From NCBI RefSeq assembly GCF_900636765.1, contig NZ_LR134313.1, positions 2,232,001 to 2,296,000 of the forward strand: DNA of 64,000 nucleotides. The letters run 5' to 3'. A model generated the notes under the pieces. It worked only from the letters and a program-made list of their open reading frames with translations, ran no database searches and was not told where the DNA came from. Shown one piece after another: positions 50,652 to 60,294 of the stretch; within the stretch, counting starts at the first letter, position 1, and every line of letters starts with the position of its first letter. Origin of the DNA: Neisseria canis. GTDB lineage: Bacteria; Pseudomonadota; Gammaproteobacteria; Burkholderiales; Neisseriaceae. Both the position numbers and the translations under genes were made by a program.

Positions 50652-50703
50652 TTTCAGACAGGCATATGCGATAGAGCCGGTTGACAATGCCTGTCTGAAA
50701 AAT
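50652..50703. repeat. Outward-facing DUS pair between tpx and prfA
   Basis: TTTCAGACAGGCAT and ATGCCTGTCTGAAA face outward across a 24-base loop. It follows tpx (leftward) and precedes prfA, and may end the tpx transcript. Confidence 0.55.
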
Positions 50704-50795
50704 AGGTTGAACAGGCGAAATTATAACACATATCAACCGTTTAATTAGCAAACTCAAGCTGCATACCCGGCAAGGCATGCGCTTGAGTCAGCGGT

Positions 50796-51293
50796 TTAGC
50801 GCACGGCGGCCAGAGCGGCTTGGTAATCCGGCTCGTCGGCAATCTCGGAAACCAGCTGGCTGTGCAGCACACGGTTGTTTTCATCCAGCACCACAACCGA
50901 TCTGGCCGTCAAACCGGCCAATGCGCCGGAAACCATCTGCACGCCGTATTGTTTGGCGAAATCGCTGCGGAAAGAAGACAGCATCGTTACATTTTCGATA
51001 CCTTCCGCACCGCAAAAGCGCGACTGTGCAAAAGGCAGGTCGGCCGAAATGCACAATACGGCAGTGTTGGGCAGCGAAGCGGCCTCTTCGTTGAATTTGC
51101 GCACGGATTGGGCGCACACGCCGGTATCCACGCTCGGGAAAATATTCAGAATTTTCCGTTTGCCGGAAAAGTCGGCCAGTTTTTTGTCGGAAAGATCCGC
51201 TCCGGTCAATACACAATCCGGAGCGGTATCGCCTGCTTGCAGGAAAGAACCCGCCACTTCTACCGGATTGCCTCGTAAAGTTACTTGCGCCAT
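50796..51293 (-). CDS. tpx: Thiol peroxidase (Tpx, 2-Cys peroxiredoxin)
   Basis: Tpx reduces peroxides with electrons from thioredoxin. The 165-residue protein has the peroxidatic cysteine in [16 protein letters not shown] and the resolving cysteine in [14 protein letters not shown], spaced as in Tpx. The frame reaches 51311, but AAGGAG precedes the ATG at 51293, giving MAQVTLRG. It lies after the DUF4230 gene with a short gap. Confidence 0.95.
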   Translation of the reverse strand: MAQVTLRGNPVEVAGSFLQAGDTAPDCVLTGADLSDKKLADFSGKRKILNIFPSVDTGVCAQSVRKFNEEAASLPNTAVLCISADLPFAQSRFCGAEGIENVTMLSSFRSDFAKQYGVQMVSGALAGLTARSVVVLDENNRVLHSQLVSEIADEPDYQAALAAVR

Positions 51294-51321
51294 TGTGTGT
51301 CTCCTTTTCAAACAATTGGAT

Positions 51322-51936
51322 TTATGCCTTGCACACAGGCAATGCAGCCGGATAAACCGATACTTTGGTTTGCGTTAGGGCAAATAAAGTTTCAAGCTGC
51401 ACCTGCGCTTGAGCTTGGGCATGCTTCAAAATATCGGCGCGGCAGGCGCTTTCGAGAATCTGCGTTCTGGCTTTGCTCTGCACTTCTTGGAACACGGATT
51501 TATCTATCGGCGTAATGCCCAGCGAGCCGGTTTTGATGTCATACACATCCAGATTATCCACGTTCACGCTCAAAATTTCCACCGGCGGTAAGCTGATAAT
51601 CGCTTTGCCGTCGATTACCTGCACGTTTTCAGGTTTCAATTTATCCAAATCCACCCCTGCCAACACACGGCCTTTGGCCATAAACAGGCCGGTCTGCGCA
51701 TCCTGCCAAAGCAGATACCAATTGCCCTGTTTCTCGGTTTTGATGATGGTGTCGATATAAAACGCCGTGCTTTCCAAACGGTTGAGCTTGTGGATTTGAA
51801 CAATAATGCTCTCGCGGCTAATCGGATTATGCACGGTTTTCGGCGCTGCGGGCTTTTGCTGCATATACAGATACATGGCAAAAGCACCGGCGCAAACCAA
51901 AGCCGGAATCAGCAAAAAATAAAAAAGTTTTTTCAT
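51322..51936 (-). CDS. DUF4230-family membrane-anchored protein
   Basis: A 204-residue protein with one N-terminal membrane anchor (about residues 5-25) and a periplasmic body of DUF4230 type: hydrophobic strands such as [18 protein letters not shown] and [16 protein letters not shown] and a late helix ([15 protein letters not shown]). Function unknown. It lies 28 bases upstream of tpx on the same strand and may be co-transcribed. Confidence 0.75.
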   Translation of the reverse strand: MKKLFYFLLIPALVCAGAFAMYLYMQQKPAAPKTVHNPISRESIIVQIHKLNRLESTAFYIDTIIKTEKQGNWYLLWQDAQTGLFMAKGRVLAGVDLDKLKPENVQVIDGKAIISLPPVEILSVNVDNLDVYDIKTGSLGITPIDKSVFQEVQSKARTQILESACRADILKHAQAQAQVQLETLFALTQTKVSVYPAALPVCKA

Positions 51937-51982
51937 AGGTTTTCTAATGAATCAATGGCTTAATCGGGCTTTCAAAAAAGCG

Positions 51983-52035
51983 ATGCCTGTCTGAAAACGA
52001 GGCGCCCATTGTACACCTTATTTTCAGACAGGCAT
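51983..52035. terminator. DUS-pair hairpin with a long loop
   Basis: Inverted DUS copies plus flanking A/T pairs enclose about 18-20 bases. It separates the DUF4124-like gene from the DUF4230 gene; both run leftward. Confidence 0.6.
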
Positions 52036-52061
52036 ATTGCGTATAGCAAAGCCCAATGCGC

Positions 52062-52634
52062 TTACATTCTGCCCAATTCGCGCTGCAAAGCTTGGATATT
52101 CTGTTGGCGGTCGAGCACATGGCTTTGCAGGCCGCTGATCTGCTGCTGGTTGATTGCGCCGTTTTTCACGGCACGGGCACGGATCAAATCCGCCTGCGCC
52201 TGCGCCAAAGCTTTGCGCTCGTTATGCAGCTCCTGCTCTAAAATCGAACGCCTGCCGCTACTGCCGACGGGTTTGGGCGCAGTTGCCACTACTGCCTGCG
52301 TGTTAATGGCTTGCGGCGCTTTATATGCGGCCTGTTGGATGCCGGGGCCGGGCTGACGCACCGGCAGCGGAGCTTTCGCTACCGTACGCTTGGCGTGTTG
52401 TGCGGAAGCTTTATTTGAGACCGGAGCGGACGGTGCGCTGTACACCAGTCTCGGCATGGCCGAGGTGTAATTGCCGATGGCCGGCAAATCTGCTTTGCCG
52501 CGGCTGCGGCATTCCGCGCTGGGTTTATCGGTGTACACACCGTTACATTCGTAAATCGTGCCTGCCTGAACCTGAGCCGCCCAAGCCACCGTTAAACCCA
52601 ATACCAAACCCGAATGCTTTAAAAACGTCTTCAT
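52062..52634 (-). CDS. DUF4124-like secreted protein
   Basis: A 190-residue protein with a signal peptide (residues 1-24, ending VQA) and a short N-terminal domain of DUF4124 type (GTIYECNGVYTDKPSAEC, with two cysteines), then a low-complexity Ala/Pro/Lys middle and a C-terminal coiled coil (about residues 128-188). Such proteins are common in betaproteobacteria without known function. I chose the ATG at 52634, preceded by GGGA; an ATG at 52643 is also possible. It follows yheS with almost no gap. Confidence 0.72.
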   Translation of the reverse strand: MKTFLKHSGLVLGLTVAWAAQVQAGTIYECNGVYTDKPSAECRSRGKADLPAIGNYTSAMPRLVYSAPSAPVSNKASAQHAKRTVAKAPLPVRQPGPGIQQAAYKAPQAINTQAVVATAPKPVGSSGRRSILEQELHNERKALAQAQADLIRARAVKNGAINQQQISGLQSHVLDRQQNIQALQRELGRM

Positions 52635-52645
52635 TTTTCCCATAC

Positions 52646-54577
52646 TTACCCATGTGATTGTTCGCTGAATGCGGCTTCGATTTCTTGATTAATCTGCTCT
52701 AATTCTTCCTGCCACATCAGCCAATTTTCTTCCAATTCGAATAATTTTACTTTGACCGCCGCCAAGTCGGTGATGATTTGCTGGAGTTTTACTTTATTTT
52801 CCTCTAAATAGGCATCTTCGTGTGCCAAAAATGCTTCAAATTCCGCTTGTTGCGCGCCTAAACGGCTGATTTCCTTTTCAGCCTTGTCGATTTTCTGTTG
52901 CACGGGCTTGGTGCGTTTGGCTTTTTCCTGTCTGATTTGCGCTTCGAGGCGTTTGGTGTCTTTGCGGCTTTGGGTCTGTGCCGAAGCGGCGGGGGCTGCG
53001 GCGACATTTTCCTGCGCCAAACGCCATTGGCGGTAGTCTTCCAAATCGCCGTCGAAGTTTTTCAGACGGCCTTTATCAATCAATAAAAAACTGTCGGTGG
53101 TGGCTTCGAGCAAACTGCGGTCGTGCGACACCACAATCAACGCGCCTTGAAAACTCTGCAAAGCCACGGTAAGTGCGTGGCGCATATCCAAATCGAGGTG
53201 GTTGGTCGGTTCGTCGAGCAGCAGCAGATTGGGCTTTTGCCACACAATCATCGCCAATGCCAGCCTCGCTTTTTCGCCGCCGGAAAAAGGTTCGATTTTC
53301 TGCAAAGCCATATCGCCGACAAAGTTGAAGCCGCCGAGGAAATTGCGGATTTCCTGCTCGCGCACATCGGGCGAAAGCTGCTGGATGTGCCAAACGGGGC
53401 TTTGGTCGTCGCGCAGGGTGTCAAGCTGATGCTGGGCGAAATAGCCGATGTTGAGCTTTTCGGATTTCACCATCTGGCCGGACAATAAAGCCAATTCTCC
53501 GGCCAAGGCTTTGATAAAGGTAGATTTTCCGCTGCCGTTCACACCCAGCAATCCGTAGCGCGCGCCGCTTTCCAGCGATAAGGTAATGTCGTGCAGCACG
53601 ACCGTACTGCCGTAGCCCAAATCGGCTTTGTCCATTTTCAGCAAAGGGTTGGGCAAATGTGCGGGCGTTTCGAATTCAAATGAAAATTCGCTGTCGAGAT
53701 GCGCGGGGGCGATGCGCTCCAGTTTGGCCAATGCTTTCATGCGGCTTTGCGCTTGCGTGGCTTTGGTGGCTTTGGCTTTGAAACGGTCGATAAACGATTG
53801 CAAATGCTTGATCTGCGCCTGCTGCTTCACATACGCAGCCTGCTGTTGCACCAAACGCTGGGCGCGTTCGGTTTGGTAAAAATCGTAGTTGCCGCCGTAT
53901 TGGGTGAGCTTCTGATTCGATAATTCAACGGTTTGCGTGGTGGTGGCATTTAGAAAATCGCGGTCGTGCGAAATGATGATTTGGGTACACGGCAGGTTGG
54001 CGAGATGGTTTTCCAGCCACAGCACGGTTTCCAAATCCAAGTGGTTGGTCGGTTCGTCGAGCAGCAGCAAATCGGCGCGGCACATCAGGGCTTGGGCCAA
54101 ATTCAAACGCATACGCCAGCCGCCTGAAAAGGCTTTGACGGGCTTGCTGTGTTCTTCCTGAGCGAAACCCAATCCGCTCAACAACTTTGCCGCACGGGCG
54201 GGCGCGGTGTAGGCATCGATTTCTTCGAGCTTGGCGTGCCATTCGGCGATTTTGATGCCGTCGTTTTGTGCTTCGGCTTGTTGGAGGCCTGTCTGAGAAT
54301 CTTGCAGCTCTTTATCGCCCTGCAAAACATAGTCCAAAGCGGAAGTATCCAACGCGGGCGTTTCCTGCGCCACCGCCGCCATTCTCCAATGTTTGGGAAT
54401 CAGCACGTCGCCCGCATCCTGCGTGATTTCGCCTTTAATCAAGGCAAACAGGCTCGATTTGCCGGTGCCGTTTTTACCGATTAAGCCGACGCGTTGGTTG
54501 GGGTTGACGGTGAGGTTGGCTTGGTTGAGCAACACTTTCAGGCCGCGTTGGAGCGTGAGGTTTTTGAGTTCGATCAT
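52646..54577 (-). CDS. yheS: ABC-F ATPase of the YheS type
   Basis: A 643-residue soluble protein with two ABC ATPase domains and no membrane segment. Walker A motifs are GKNGTGKSS and GVNGSGKST; signatures FSGGWRMRL and FSGGEKARL; Walker B/D-loop LLLLDEPTNHLDL occurs twice. The linker (about residues 230-300) and a charged C-terminal coiled coil agree with YheS rather than Uup or EttA. ABC-F proteins act on the ribosome, easing stalled translation. It ends at the DUF4124-like gene and starts just after the strong hairpin at 54625. Confidence 0.93.
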   Translation of the reverse strand: MIELKNLTLQRGLKVLLNQANLTVNPNQRVGLIGKNGTGKSSLFALIKGEITQDAGDVLIPKHWRMAAVAQETPALDTSALDYVLQGDKELQDSQTGLQQAEAQNDGIKIAEWHAKLEEIDAYTAPARAAKLLSGLGFAQEEHSKPVKAFSGGWRMRLNLAQALMCRADLLLLDEPTNHLDLETVLWLENHLANLPCTQIIISHDRDFLNATTTQTVELSNQKLTQYGGNYDFYQTERAQRLVQQQAAYVKQQAQIKHLQSFIDRFKAKATKATQAQSRMKALAKLERIAPAHLDSEFSFEFETPAHLPNPLLKMDKADLGYGSTVVLHDITLSLESGARYGLLGVNGSGKSTFIKALAGELALLSGQMVKSEKLNIGYFAQHQLDTLRDDQSPVWHIQQLSPDVREQEIRNFLGGFNFVGDMALQKIEPFSGGEKARLALAMIVWQKPNLLLLDEPTNHLDLDMRHALTVALQSFQGALIVVSHDRSLLEATTDSFLLIDKGRLKNFDGDLEDYRQWRLAQENVAAAPAASAQTQSRKDTKRLEAQIRQEKAKRTKPVQQKIDKAEKEISRLGAQQAEFEAFLAHEDAYLEENKVKLQQIITDLAAVKVKLFELEENWLMWQEELEQINQEIEAAFSEQSHG

Positions 54578-54624
54578 GAATGTTAACCTGCAGGGCGAAA
54601 GGCCGTTATTCTACCTGATTTAAA

Positions 54625-54666
54625 GCATCATGCCTGTCTGAAAACAGATTCAGACAGGCATGATGC
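54625..54666 (-). terminator. Extended DUS-pair terminator between pigment ketosynthase and yheS
   Basis: An 18-base perfect stem (GCATCATGCCTGTCTGAA and its complement) with a six-base loop begins one base past the ketosynthase stop codon. It ends the right-hand pigment operon. Confidence 0.85.
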
Positions 54667-55875
54667 TTATTCGCCGATAACCAAAACAGTATTGCTGCCG
54701 CCGAATGCAAATGATGAGCTGGCGCCGATTCTGCGCTCATGCAGCCAGCGGCTTTCGGCATGAGTCAAACCGATTTTGGGCAAGGCTTGGTCTGCGATAC
54801 CGTCCCACCGCTGCGGTGGCAGGTGGCCTTCGGGATTATGGTTTCTGTGGATCATGCCCCATAAAAACGCGGCTTCGATTGCGCCCGCCGCGCCTAAAGT
54901 GTGGCCGGTATCGGGCTTGGTTGAAGTGCAGGGTGTGTCGAGGCCGAACACTTCCGCCACGGCTATGCTTTCCATGCTGTCGTTGTGTTGCGTGCCCGTG
55001 CCGTGCAGATTAATCCAGCCGACTTCCTCCGCGCCCACACCCGCATGTTTCAAAGCGGCTTCGAAAGCCTGAACCGCGCCCAATCCGTCCGGCCTGGGCG
55101 ACGACATGTGGTAGGCATCGCTGCTTGCGCCGTAGCCGAGCAAAGGCAGGCTTTCGCAAAAACCGGCTTCACGCGTCATCACGAAAGCGGCGGCGGCTTC
55201 GCCGATATTGATGCCGTTGCGGTTGGCGGAAAACGGGTTGGCCAAACCGTTGGACAACACTTCCAGCGAGGCAAAGCCATTGATGGTTAACGGGGAAAGC
55301 GTGTCCACGCCGCCGCAGATAACCGCATCGCACAAGCCTGCGCGCAACAGGCGGGCGGCGCTGATTAGGGCACGCGAGCCGGAAGTGCAGGCGGTGGACA
55401 CCACATAATTCAGGTTGCTCAAGCCGTACACCGCCGCCACAAATTCGGCAGGTTCGCCCATAAGCTGTTGCGCCTGCTTGAAAGTGAGCGTTTTCCAGTC
55501 GGCGCCTTTGGCCGCTTGTTCGAACATGGCGATATTTTCGTCCACACCGCTGGTGGATGTGCCCATAACCACCGCCACCCTACCGGCACCGAAACGCGCT
55601 TTGGCTGCTTTTATCTGCGGCTCGATTTGCGCCAATGCATGCCACAAAAGCCGGTTGGTTCGGCTTTGCAAGGTTTCAGACAGGCTTTCCGGAAAAGCAC
55701 GAAGCTCGGTATCCACCGCGCCGAAAGCGAAATTTTTGCCTTTAACCCATTCTTGCGAAAAGGTCAGCGGCGAAGCTTCGGAAGGGTTGAGCAAAGCATC
55801 AATATGCGCTTGCAGGCCGTCGCCCAGTGCGCTGGTTAATGCGGGGGCGGACAAATAAACCGGTGTGGTATTCAT
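54667..55875 (-). CDS. Beta-ketoacyl-ACP synthase of the aryl polyene type
   Basis: A 402-residue KAS I/II-type condensing enzyme with an intact triad: Cys163 (VVSTACTSGSRAL), His291 (INLHGTGTQHND) and His325 (PDTGHTLGAAGA). It resembles ApeO/ApeR ketosynthases of aryl polyene clusters. It is the last gene of the right-hand block, 3 bases after the lipoprotein stop codon, and is separated from the left block by five housekeeping genes. With the ketosynthase at 48071 it makes two active condensing enzymes plus one chain-length-factor-like protein. Confidence 0.85.
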   Translation of the reverse strand: MNTTPVYLSAPALTSALGDGLQAHIDALLNPSEASPLTFSQEWVKGKNFAFGAVDTELRAFPESLSETLQSRTNRLLWHALAQIEPQIKAAKARFGAGRVAVVMGTSTSGVDENIAMFEQAAKGADWKTLTFKQAQQLMGEPAEFVAAVYGLSNLNYVVSTACTSGSRALISAARLLRAGLCDAVICGGVDTLSPLTINGFASLEVLSNGLANPFSANRNGINIGEAAAAFVMTREAGFCESLPLLGYGASSDAYHMSSPRPDGLGAVQAFEAALKHAGVGAEEVGWINLHGTGTQHNDSMESIAVAEVFGLDTPCTSTKPDTGHTLGAAGAIEAAFLWGMIHRNHNPEGHLPPQRWDGIADQALPKIGLTHAESRWLHERRIGASSSFAFGGSNTVLVIGE

Positions 55876-55878
55876 AAA

Positions 55879-56379
55879 TTATTCCTGAATCGGAAACAGC
55901 GACCATTGCGTTTGGCCGGGAAAGTCAATCAACCAGCCCCGGTCTGTGGTTACGGTGCACCACAATGTTTTGGTGCGCTGTTTGTAACATTCACCGCCTG
56001 TAACGGCTTGACGCTGCAACTGCGGGTAAACCGCTGCGTCATTATCCGAAAACAGCGGCAACATGGCGCCAAACAGGCGGCGGGAAGCGGCATTCGGCAT
56101 CACAAAGCCGTCATTGTGCCAGCCTTTCTTACTTAAAACCTGCCGCGCAACCGGCGCTCCCAGCGGATTGGTTTGCACAAAACGCACTTCTTCGCCGCTT
56201 TGCTCGACCGCCAGCAGGCTGGTTTGGATGATGTTGCCGGCAGCATCCCGCTGCTCTACTTGAAACCAGGCGCTGTTATTCTGCACCTGCGGTATGCGTG
56301 CCGGCTTGGGCAAGCCCGAGGTACAGGCGGCGAGCAGCAGGGCGGCGCATAAAAGAACACTGTATTTTTTCATTTCCAT
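55879..56379 (-). CDS. DUF3261-type lipoprotein
   Basis: A 166-residue predicted lipoprotein: a hydrophobic signal with the lipobox LLAACTS (Cys about residue 19), then a mostly beta-strand body with a late Cys pair (GGECYKQRTKTLWC). Small DUF3261 lipoproteins recur in aryl polyene clusters and probably help move the pigment to the outer membrane. The frame extends upstream into the flavoprotein gene; the ATGs at 56379 or 56373 give sensible signal peptides. It lies 16 bases after the flavoprotein gene. Confidence 0.75.
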   Translation of the reverse strand: MEMKKYSVLLCAALLLAACTSGLPKPARIPQVQNNSAWFQVEQRDAAGNIIQTSLLAVEQSGEEVRFVQTNPLGAPVARQVLSKKGWHNDGFVMPNAASRRLFGAMLPLFSDNDAAVYPQLQRQAVTGGECYKQRTKTLWCTVTTDRGWLIDFPGQTQWSLFPIQE

Positions 56380-56395
56380 CGCTTTCAGACAGGCA

Positions 56396-57634
56396 TCAAA
56401 CCAGCGGCACATTGCCCACCACGGCTGCCAACGCATCCAGCCGCTTGGCATGTTTTTCAACAAACGGGTTTTTCGTATCCCATGCGTAACCCGCCAAAAT
56501 GGAAGCAATCATGCGGTTGATTTCGGGGCTGCGGTCGGCGGCATAAATCGCATTTTGGAAGCGCGTATCGTACCAGCCGTTGACATAGGTGCGGAAAGTG
56601 TCCACGCCCTGCATCAGCGTATCGGCGTATTCGCTCTGCCAATCCACCGCTTCGCCGTTGAACTGTTTGGCAAGCAGATCCGCAGCCAGCTTAGCCGAAT
56701 GCATGGCAATGGTTACGCCGGAAGAAAACACCGGATCGAGAAATTCCGAAGCATTGCCGAGCAAGGCAAAGCGCTTGCCGTATAACGCTTTCACATTGGC
56801 CGAATAACCTTGGATGCTGCGGAACGGAAATTCGTTTTCCCATTGCGCATCGGCCAGAATTTCCGCCAACATCGGGCATTCGAGGGCGAATTTTTTCAAT
56901 ACGGTTTCCGAATCGCCGGCAAGCTTGTCGGTCGAGCCGACCACGCCGATGGAGCAATGGTTGTCGGCAAACGGAATCGTCCACAGCCACACGTCGCGGT
57001 GCTGCGGGTGGGTGGTAATCAGGATTTTGTCGCGGTCGAATTTGGGGCTGGAAATGTTGTCTTGGATGTGGGTAAAGTGTGCGATGCGCGGCGGCAGGTC
57101 GGAAGGGGTTTCCAAACCCAGCAAACGCGGCAGCACACGGCCGTAGCCGCTGGCATCCAACACAAATTTCGCGCTCAGTTCATAAGCCTCCCCCGTGTCG
57201 GTTTCCACTTTCAGACAGGCATCGTCTTCCCGCTCTTCAAACGCGGTTACACCATGCCCGAAGCGCACTTCAACGCCCTGCTTGGCTGCTTCGTCTATCA
57301 AAATCTTGTCAAACAAAGCGCGGCGCACTTGGAATGTGGTGCCCGGCCCGGGGGAAAATTTATCGGTGAAGTCAAAATAAGTATAGCGGCTGCCCCAAGT
57401 GAAGGCCGCACCGTTTTTAAACTGAAACGAAGGCTCCGCTTCCACCGCTTCCAAAAAACCTGCTTCTTCAATCATTTCCATGCAGTGCGGCAGCAAGCTC
57501 TCGCCAATCACAAAGCGCGGGAAATGCTGCTTTTCCAACACACACACTTTGAAACCTTTTTTATTCAGCAGCGCAGAAGCAATCGAGCCCGAAGGGCCGG
57601 CGCCGATGATGGCAACGTCGAATTGATGAGTCAT
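56396..57634 (-). CDS. Halogenase-like FAD-dependent oxidoreductase of the pigment cluster
   Basis: A 412-residue flavoprotein. It has the FAD turn IIGAGPSGSIAS, the IGESLLP motif, and two marks of flavin-dependent halogenases: a lysine at 73 in FQFKNGAAFTWG and W216-x-W218-x-I-P in VWLWTIPF. Xanthomonadin clusters use a related protein thought to brominate the aryl ring. It could halogenate the polyene head group or have become another oxidoreductase. A DUS at 57210-57221 encodes ACLK in frame. A 212-base gap with one DUS separates it from the exporter gene upstream. Confidence 0.8.
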   Translation of the reverse strand: MTHQFDVAIIGAGPSGSIASALLNKKGFKVCVLEKQHFPRFVIGESLLPHCMEMIEEAGFLEAVEAEPSFQFKNGAAFTWGSRYTYFDFTDKFSPGPGTTFQVRRALFDKILIDEAAKQGVEVRFGHGVTAFEEREDDACLKVETDTGEAYELSAKFVLDASGYGRVLPRLLGLETPSDLPPRIAHFTHIQDNISSPKFDRDKILITTHPQHRDVWLWTIPFADNHCSIGVVGSTDKLAGDSETVLKKFALECPMLAEILADAQWENEFPFRSIQGYSANVKALYGKRFALLGNASEFLDPVFSSGVTIAMHSAKLAADLLAKQFNGEAVDWQSEYADTLMQGVDTFRTYVNGWYDTRFQNAIYAADRSPEINRMIASILAGYAWDTKNPFVEKHAKRLDALAAVVGNVPLV

Positions 57635-57846
57635 TTTTTGCTTTCTTCAATTTAAATACTGATTCCATAAACGCTCTCTGAAACAGCGCCCCTATTTTGC
57701 CCCAAATAATATTGGAATCAGCCTACACACAATGAAATCCAATCTTTCAGACAGGCATGTTGTTATGGTAGCCAATCAAACTTAAAACCGACACGTTTCC
57801 CTTATGCACACATAAACCATACGGCAGTTTCCTGTGCCAAAACCTT

Positions 57847-60240
57847 TTAGCTTTCTTCCTCCAGCAACCAAGCCGACAGCCACAAATTCAACAGCACGCC
57901 CACCGCCACCGTAATGCCGAACGCAGCCACTGCGGGCGTGATGCTCATACCGAGCAGGATAAAGGAAATACCGGTGGTCAAGGCTGCCAACAGCATGCCG
58001 CCGAGGCGCGCGGGCGCGGTGTGTTTGGCGGTAACGGCATACACCGTGTAGTCCACACCGATCGCCGACACCAGCAGCAGGCCGAACATGGCAAACAGGC
58101 TTACCGGAACACCCGTCCAGCCCAACACGGCCACTGTGCCCAACGCAGCCGCCAAAGGTACGGCCAGAATTTTAATGCCGCGCCGCATGCCGAACATATG
58201 CCACAACAAAACCAGCGCCAACGCATAAGATGCCAGCTTAAGCCAAGCGGTATGGTTGCGGGTTTCCTGAAACAGCTGGTTCAAATGCGTACGTTTGTCC
58301 GCCCAATGCACGCCCCCCAAACCTTGAATGCCTGTCTGAACGGCAGCGGCATCGGTCAAACCGTTTAAGCGGATTACCGAAGCAAACCTGCCCGGTGCCG
58401 CTTCGCCCAAATACAGAGGCCGCCAAGCTTCGGCCATTTCCGGTTTCAAGCCTTCCGACAAAGTCAGCGCCGGCGCATCGGCCGCCTCATTCAAAGCATC
58501 GCGCATGGTATTGCGCGGCACGCCGATTTCGCGCATAGCCTGCCAGGCATCCGGCAATTTTGCCAACTCGCGCAAGCGGTTTTGCAGCTTTTTCTGTTCC
58601 GACACGGGCAGCAGCCATTGGTCAAGCGACTGGATTCCCACCAGTTTCTGCTGCGCAATCAAAGGCTGGAGCAAACGGCGCACTTCCGCGTTTTTGCGCA
58701 ACAGCGCATCTTCGTTTTCCGCTTCCACCACCAAATATTGCCCACCGAAATCAGCACCTGAAAGCTTGCCGATTTGCTGTGCTTCGGCCAACAGGCCGGG
58801 CGGCATATTGACCCATTGGCGGATATCGTCGCGCCAGTCGCTGCGCCACAAGCCCACAGCAAGAAAAATACCGCCCACAATCCACCAGCCGCGACGGTGC
58901 AGACGCAGCTTCACCTTGCCGGACACCTCATACAAGCGGGCCATCCAGCCTGCAAACGGTACGTTTTTAGCCTGATAACGCGCAAACACGGTCGGCAGCC
59001 ACAACACGGTCGCACCAAAAGCGCCCAGCAACGCAAAGCCCGAAAATACCGCGGTTTGGCGCAATACGGGTAGAGGCGTAAACCACAAAAACGCATAGCC
59101 CAAAACCGTAATCAGCAGGCTCACGGCAAAAGTGGGCATCACATGGCGCATCGCGGGTTTGGCCTCCCACGAAAGGCTGTCTGAAAGCGCGGCATATTTG
59201 CCTTCGTAGCGACGGAACACCGAAGGCGCAAGCCAATGCAACGGGAAATCCACCAACACGCCAACCAAGCTGGTGCCGATCACAAGAGTGAGGATATGCA
59301 CTTGGCCAAACATCAACAAAGCGGCAGCCAAACCCGTGAGCATCCCTGCCGCCAGCGGCAAAGCCAACCAGAATACGCGCGCAGAACGGAACACCCACAA
59401 CAACAGCGCAAACGTAAGCAGCAAACCGGCTGTGCTCATCATGCGGCTTTCCCGCTGTGCCTGCACTTTTGCCGCCGCCGCAAACACCGCCCCGCCCGCA
59501 CTCAACGTTTCCACGCCGCTTGCCGCCGCAAGCTCGCGGCTTTTCTGCAACAGCGGCAGCAACTCATCGCTGCCGTTGGCAATATTGTTGGCATCGGGCA
59601 GTTTGCCGCGTAGCCATACCCAGGTTTTGCCACTTTCGTCTTCGGTGAACAACATGCCGTTATCGGCATTCCACTGCAAGCGGCTTTGCGGGCGGGCGCG
59701 CTCGGATACAAAGCGGCCGACGCCCAACCAATCCTGATCCAGCGGCAAAGGCGACGGCGCAGCAAACGGGTTCACTGCCGCTTCCGCACGATCCTGAAAA
59801 TACTTCGCAGGCTGCTCAAACAGCAATTGCCGCTGCTCAAACGGCATCACGGCCAAACCCAAGCGCCGAATATCCTCGCGCACACGTTCCAAATCGGGTG
59901 AAATGCTGCTGTCCACTTCGGCAAACACACCGCTCTGCCGCCACAGCCCGGCAATTTCCATGCCTGTCTGAAAAGCTTTTTCCGCATCGCTGCTGCCGGC
60001 CAGCAAAACCACTTGTGCATTTACCTGCTTTTCGTTTTCCGCATCGGCAAGCTGAAGCAAAATATCCGGCTGCCGCTCTTGCGGCAACAGCGCGGTCAAA
60101 TCGGTTTGCAGCCAGTTTTTGGCGGCAAACTGATAAATCAGAAAAGCGGAAACCAGCAGGATGAAGGCCGTGTAAAGCTTCTGCGGCGTAATGTTCAGAC
60201 GGCCTCTTTTAAGATGTTTGAATATGGGTGTGCGCATCAT
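57847..60240 (-). CDS. MMPL-family RND exporter of the pigment cluster
   Basis: A 797-residue inner-membrane exporter with the RND/MMPL duplicated layout: one membrane segment, a periplasmic loop (about residues 50-240), five or six segments, then a second loop (about 430-620) and six more segments. Segment motifs such as GVLVDFPLHWLAPSVF and AIGVDYTVYAVTAKH occupy the place of the proton-relay region. MMPL exporters are standard in aryl polyene and flexirubin clusters and probably move the lipid pigment out of the inner membrane. DUS copies are embedded near 58329 and 59963. Confidence 0.88.
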   Translation of the reverse strand: MMRTPIFKHLKRGRLNITPQKLYTAFILLVSAFLIYQFAAKNWLQTDLTALLPQERQPDILLQLADAENEKQVNAQVVLLAGSSDAEKAFQTGMEIAGLWRQSGVFAEVDSSISPDLERVREDIRRLGLAVMPFEQRQLLFEQPAKYFQDRAEAAVNPFAAPSPLPLDQDWLGVGRFVSERARPQSRLQWNADNGMLFTEDESGKTWVWLRGKLPDANNIANGSDELLPLLQKSRELAAASGVETLSAGGAVFAAAAKVQAQRESRMMSTAGLLLTFALLLWVFRSARVFWLALPLAAGMLTGLAAALLMFGQVHILTLVIGTSLVGVLVDFPLHWLAPSVFRRYEGKYAALSDSLSWEAKPAMRHVMPTFAVSLLITVLGYAFLWFTPLPVLRQTAVFSGFALLGAFGATVLWLPTVFARYQAKNVPFAGWMARLYEVSGKVKLRLHRRGWWIVGGIFLAVGLWRSDWRDDIRQWVNMPPGLLAEAQQIGKLSGADFGGQYLVVEAENEDALLRKNAEVRRLLQPLIAQQKLVGIQSLDQWLLPVSEQKKLQNRLRELAKLPDAWQAMREIGVPRNTMRDALNEAADAPALTLSEGLKPEMAEAWRPLYLGEAAPGRFASVIRLNGLTDAAAVQTGIQGLGGVHWADKRTHLNQLFQETRNHTAWLKLASYALALVLLWHMFGMRRGIKILAVPLAAALGTVAVLGWTGVPVSLFAMFGLLLVSAIGVDYTVYAVTAKHTAPARLGGMLLAALTTGISFILLGMSITPAVAAFGITVAVGVLLNLWLSAWLLEEES

Positions 60241-60294
60241 AATCCATCCGAATATTGGTTTCTGAAATGTCGGCTCATCCGCTTTGCCAAACAG

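Noticed and set aside
52646..54577. Possible antibiotic-resistance ABC-F gene
   Set aside because: Length, linker and C-terminal coiled coil match the housekeeping YheS group. Nothing points to an acquired resistance factor.
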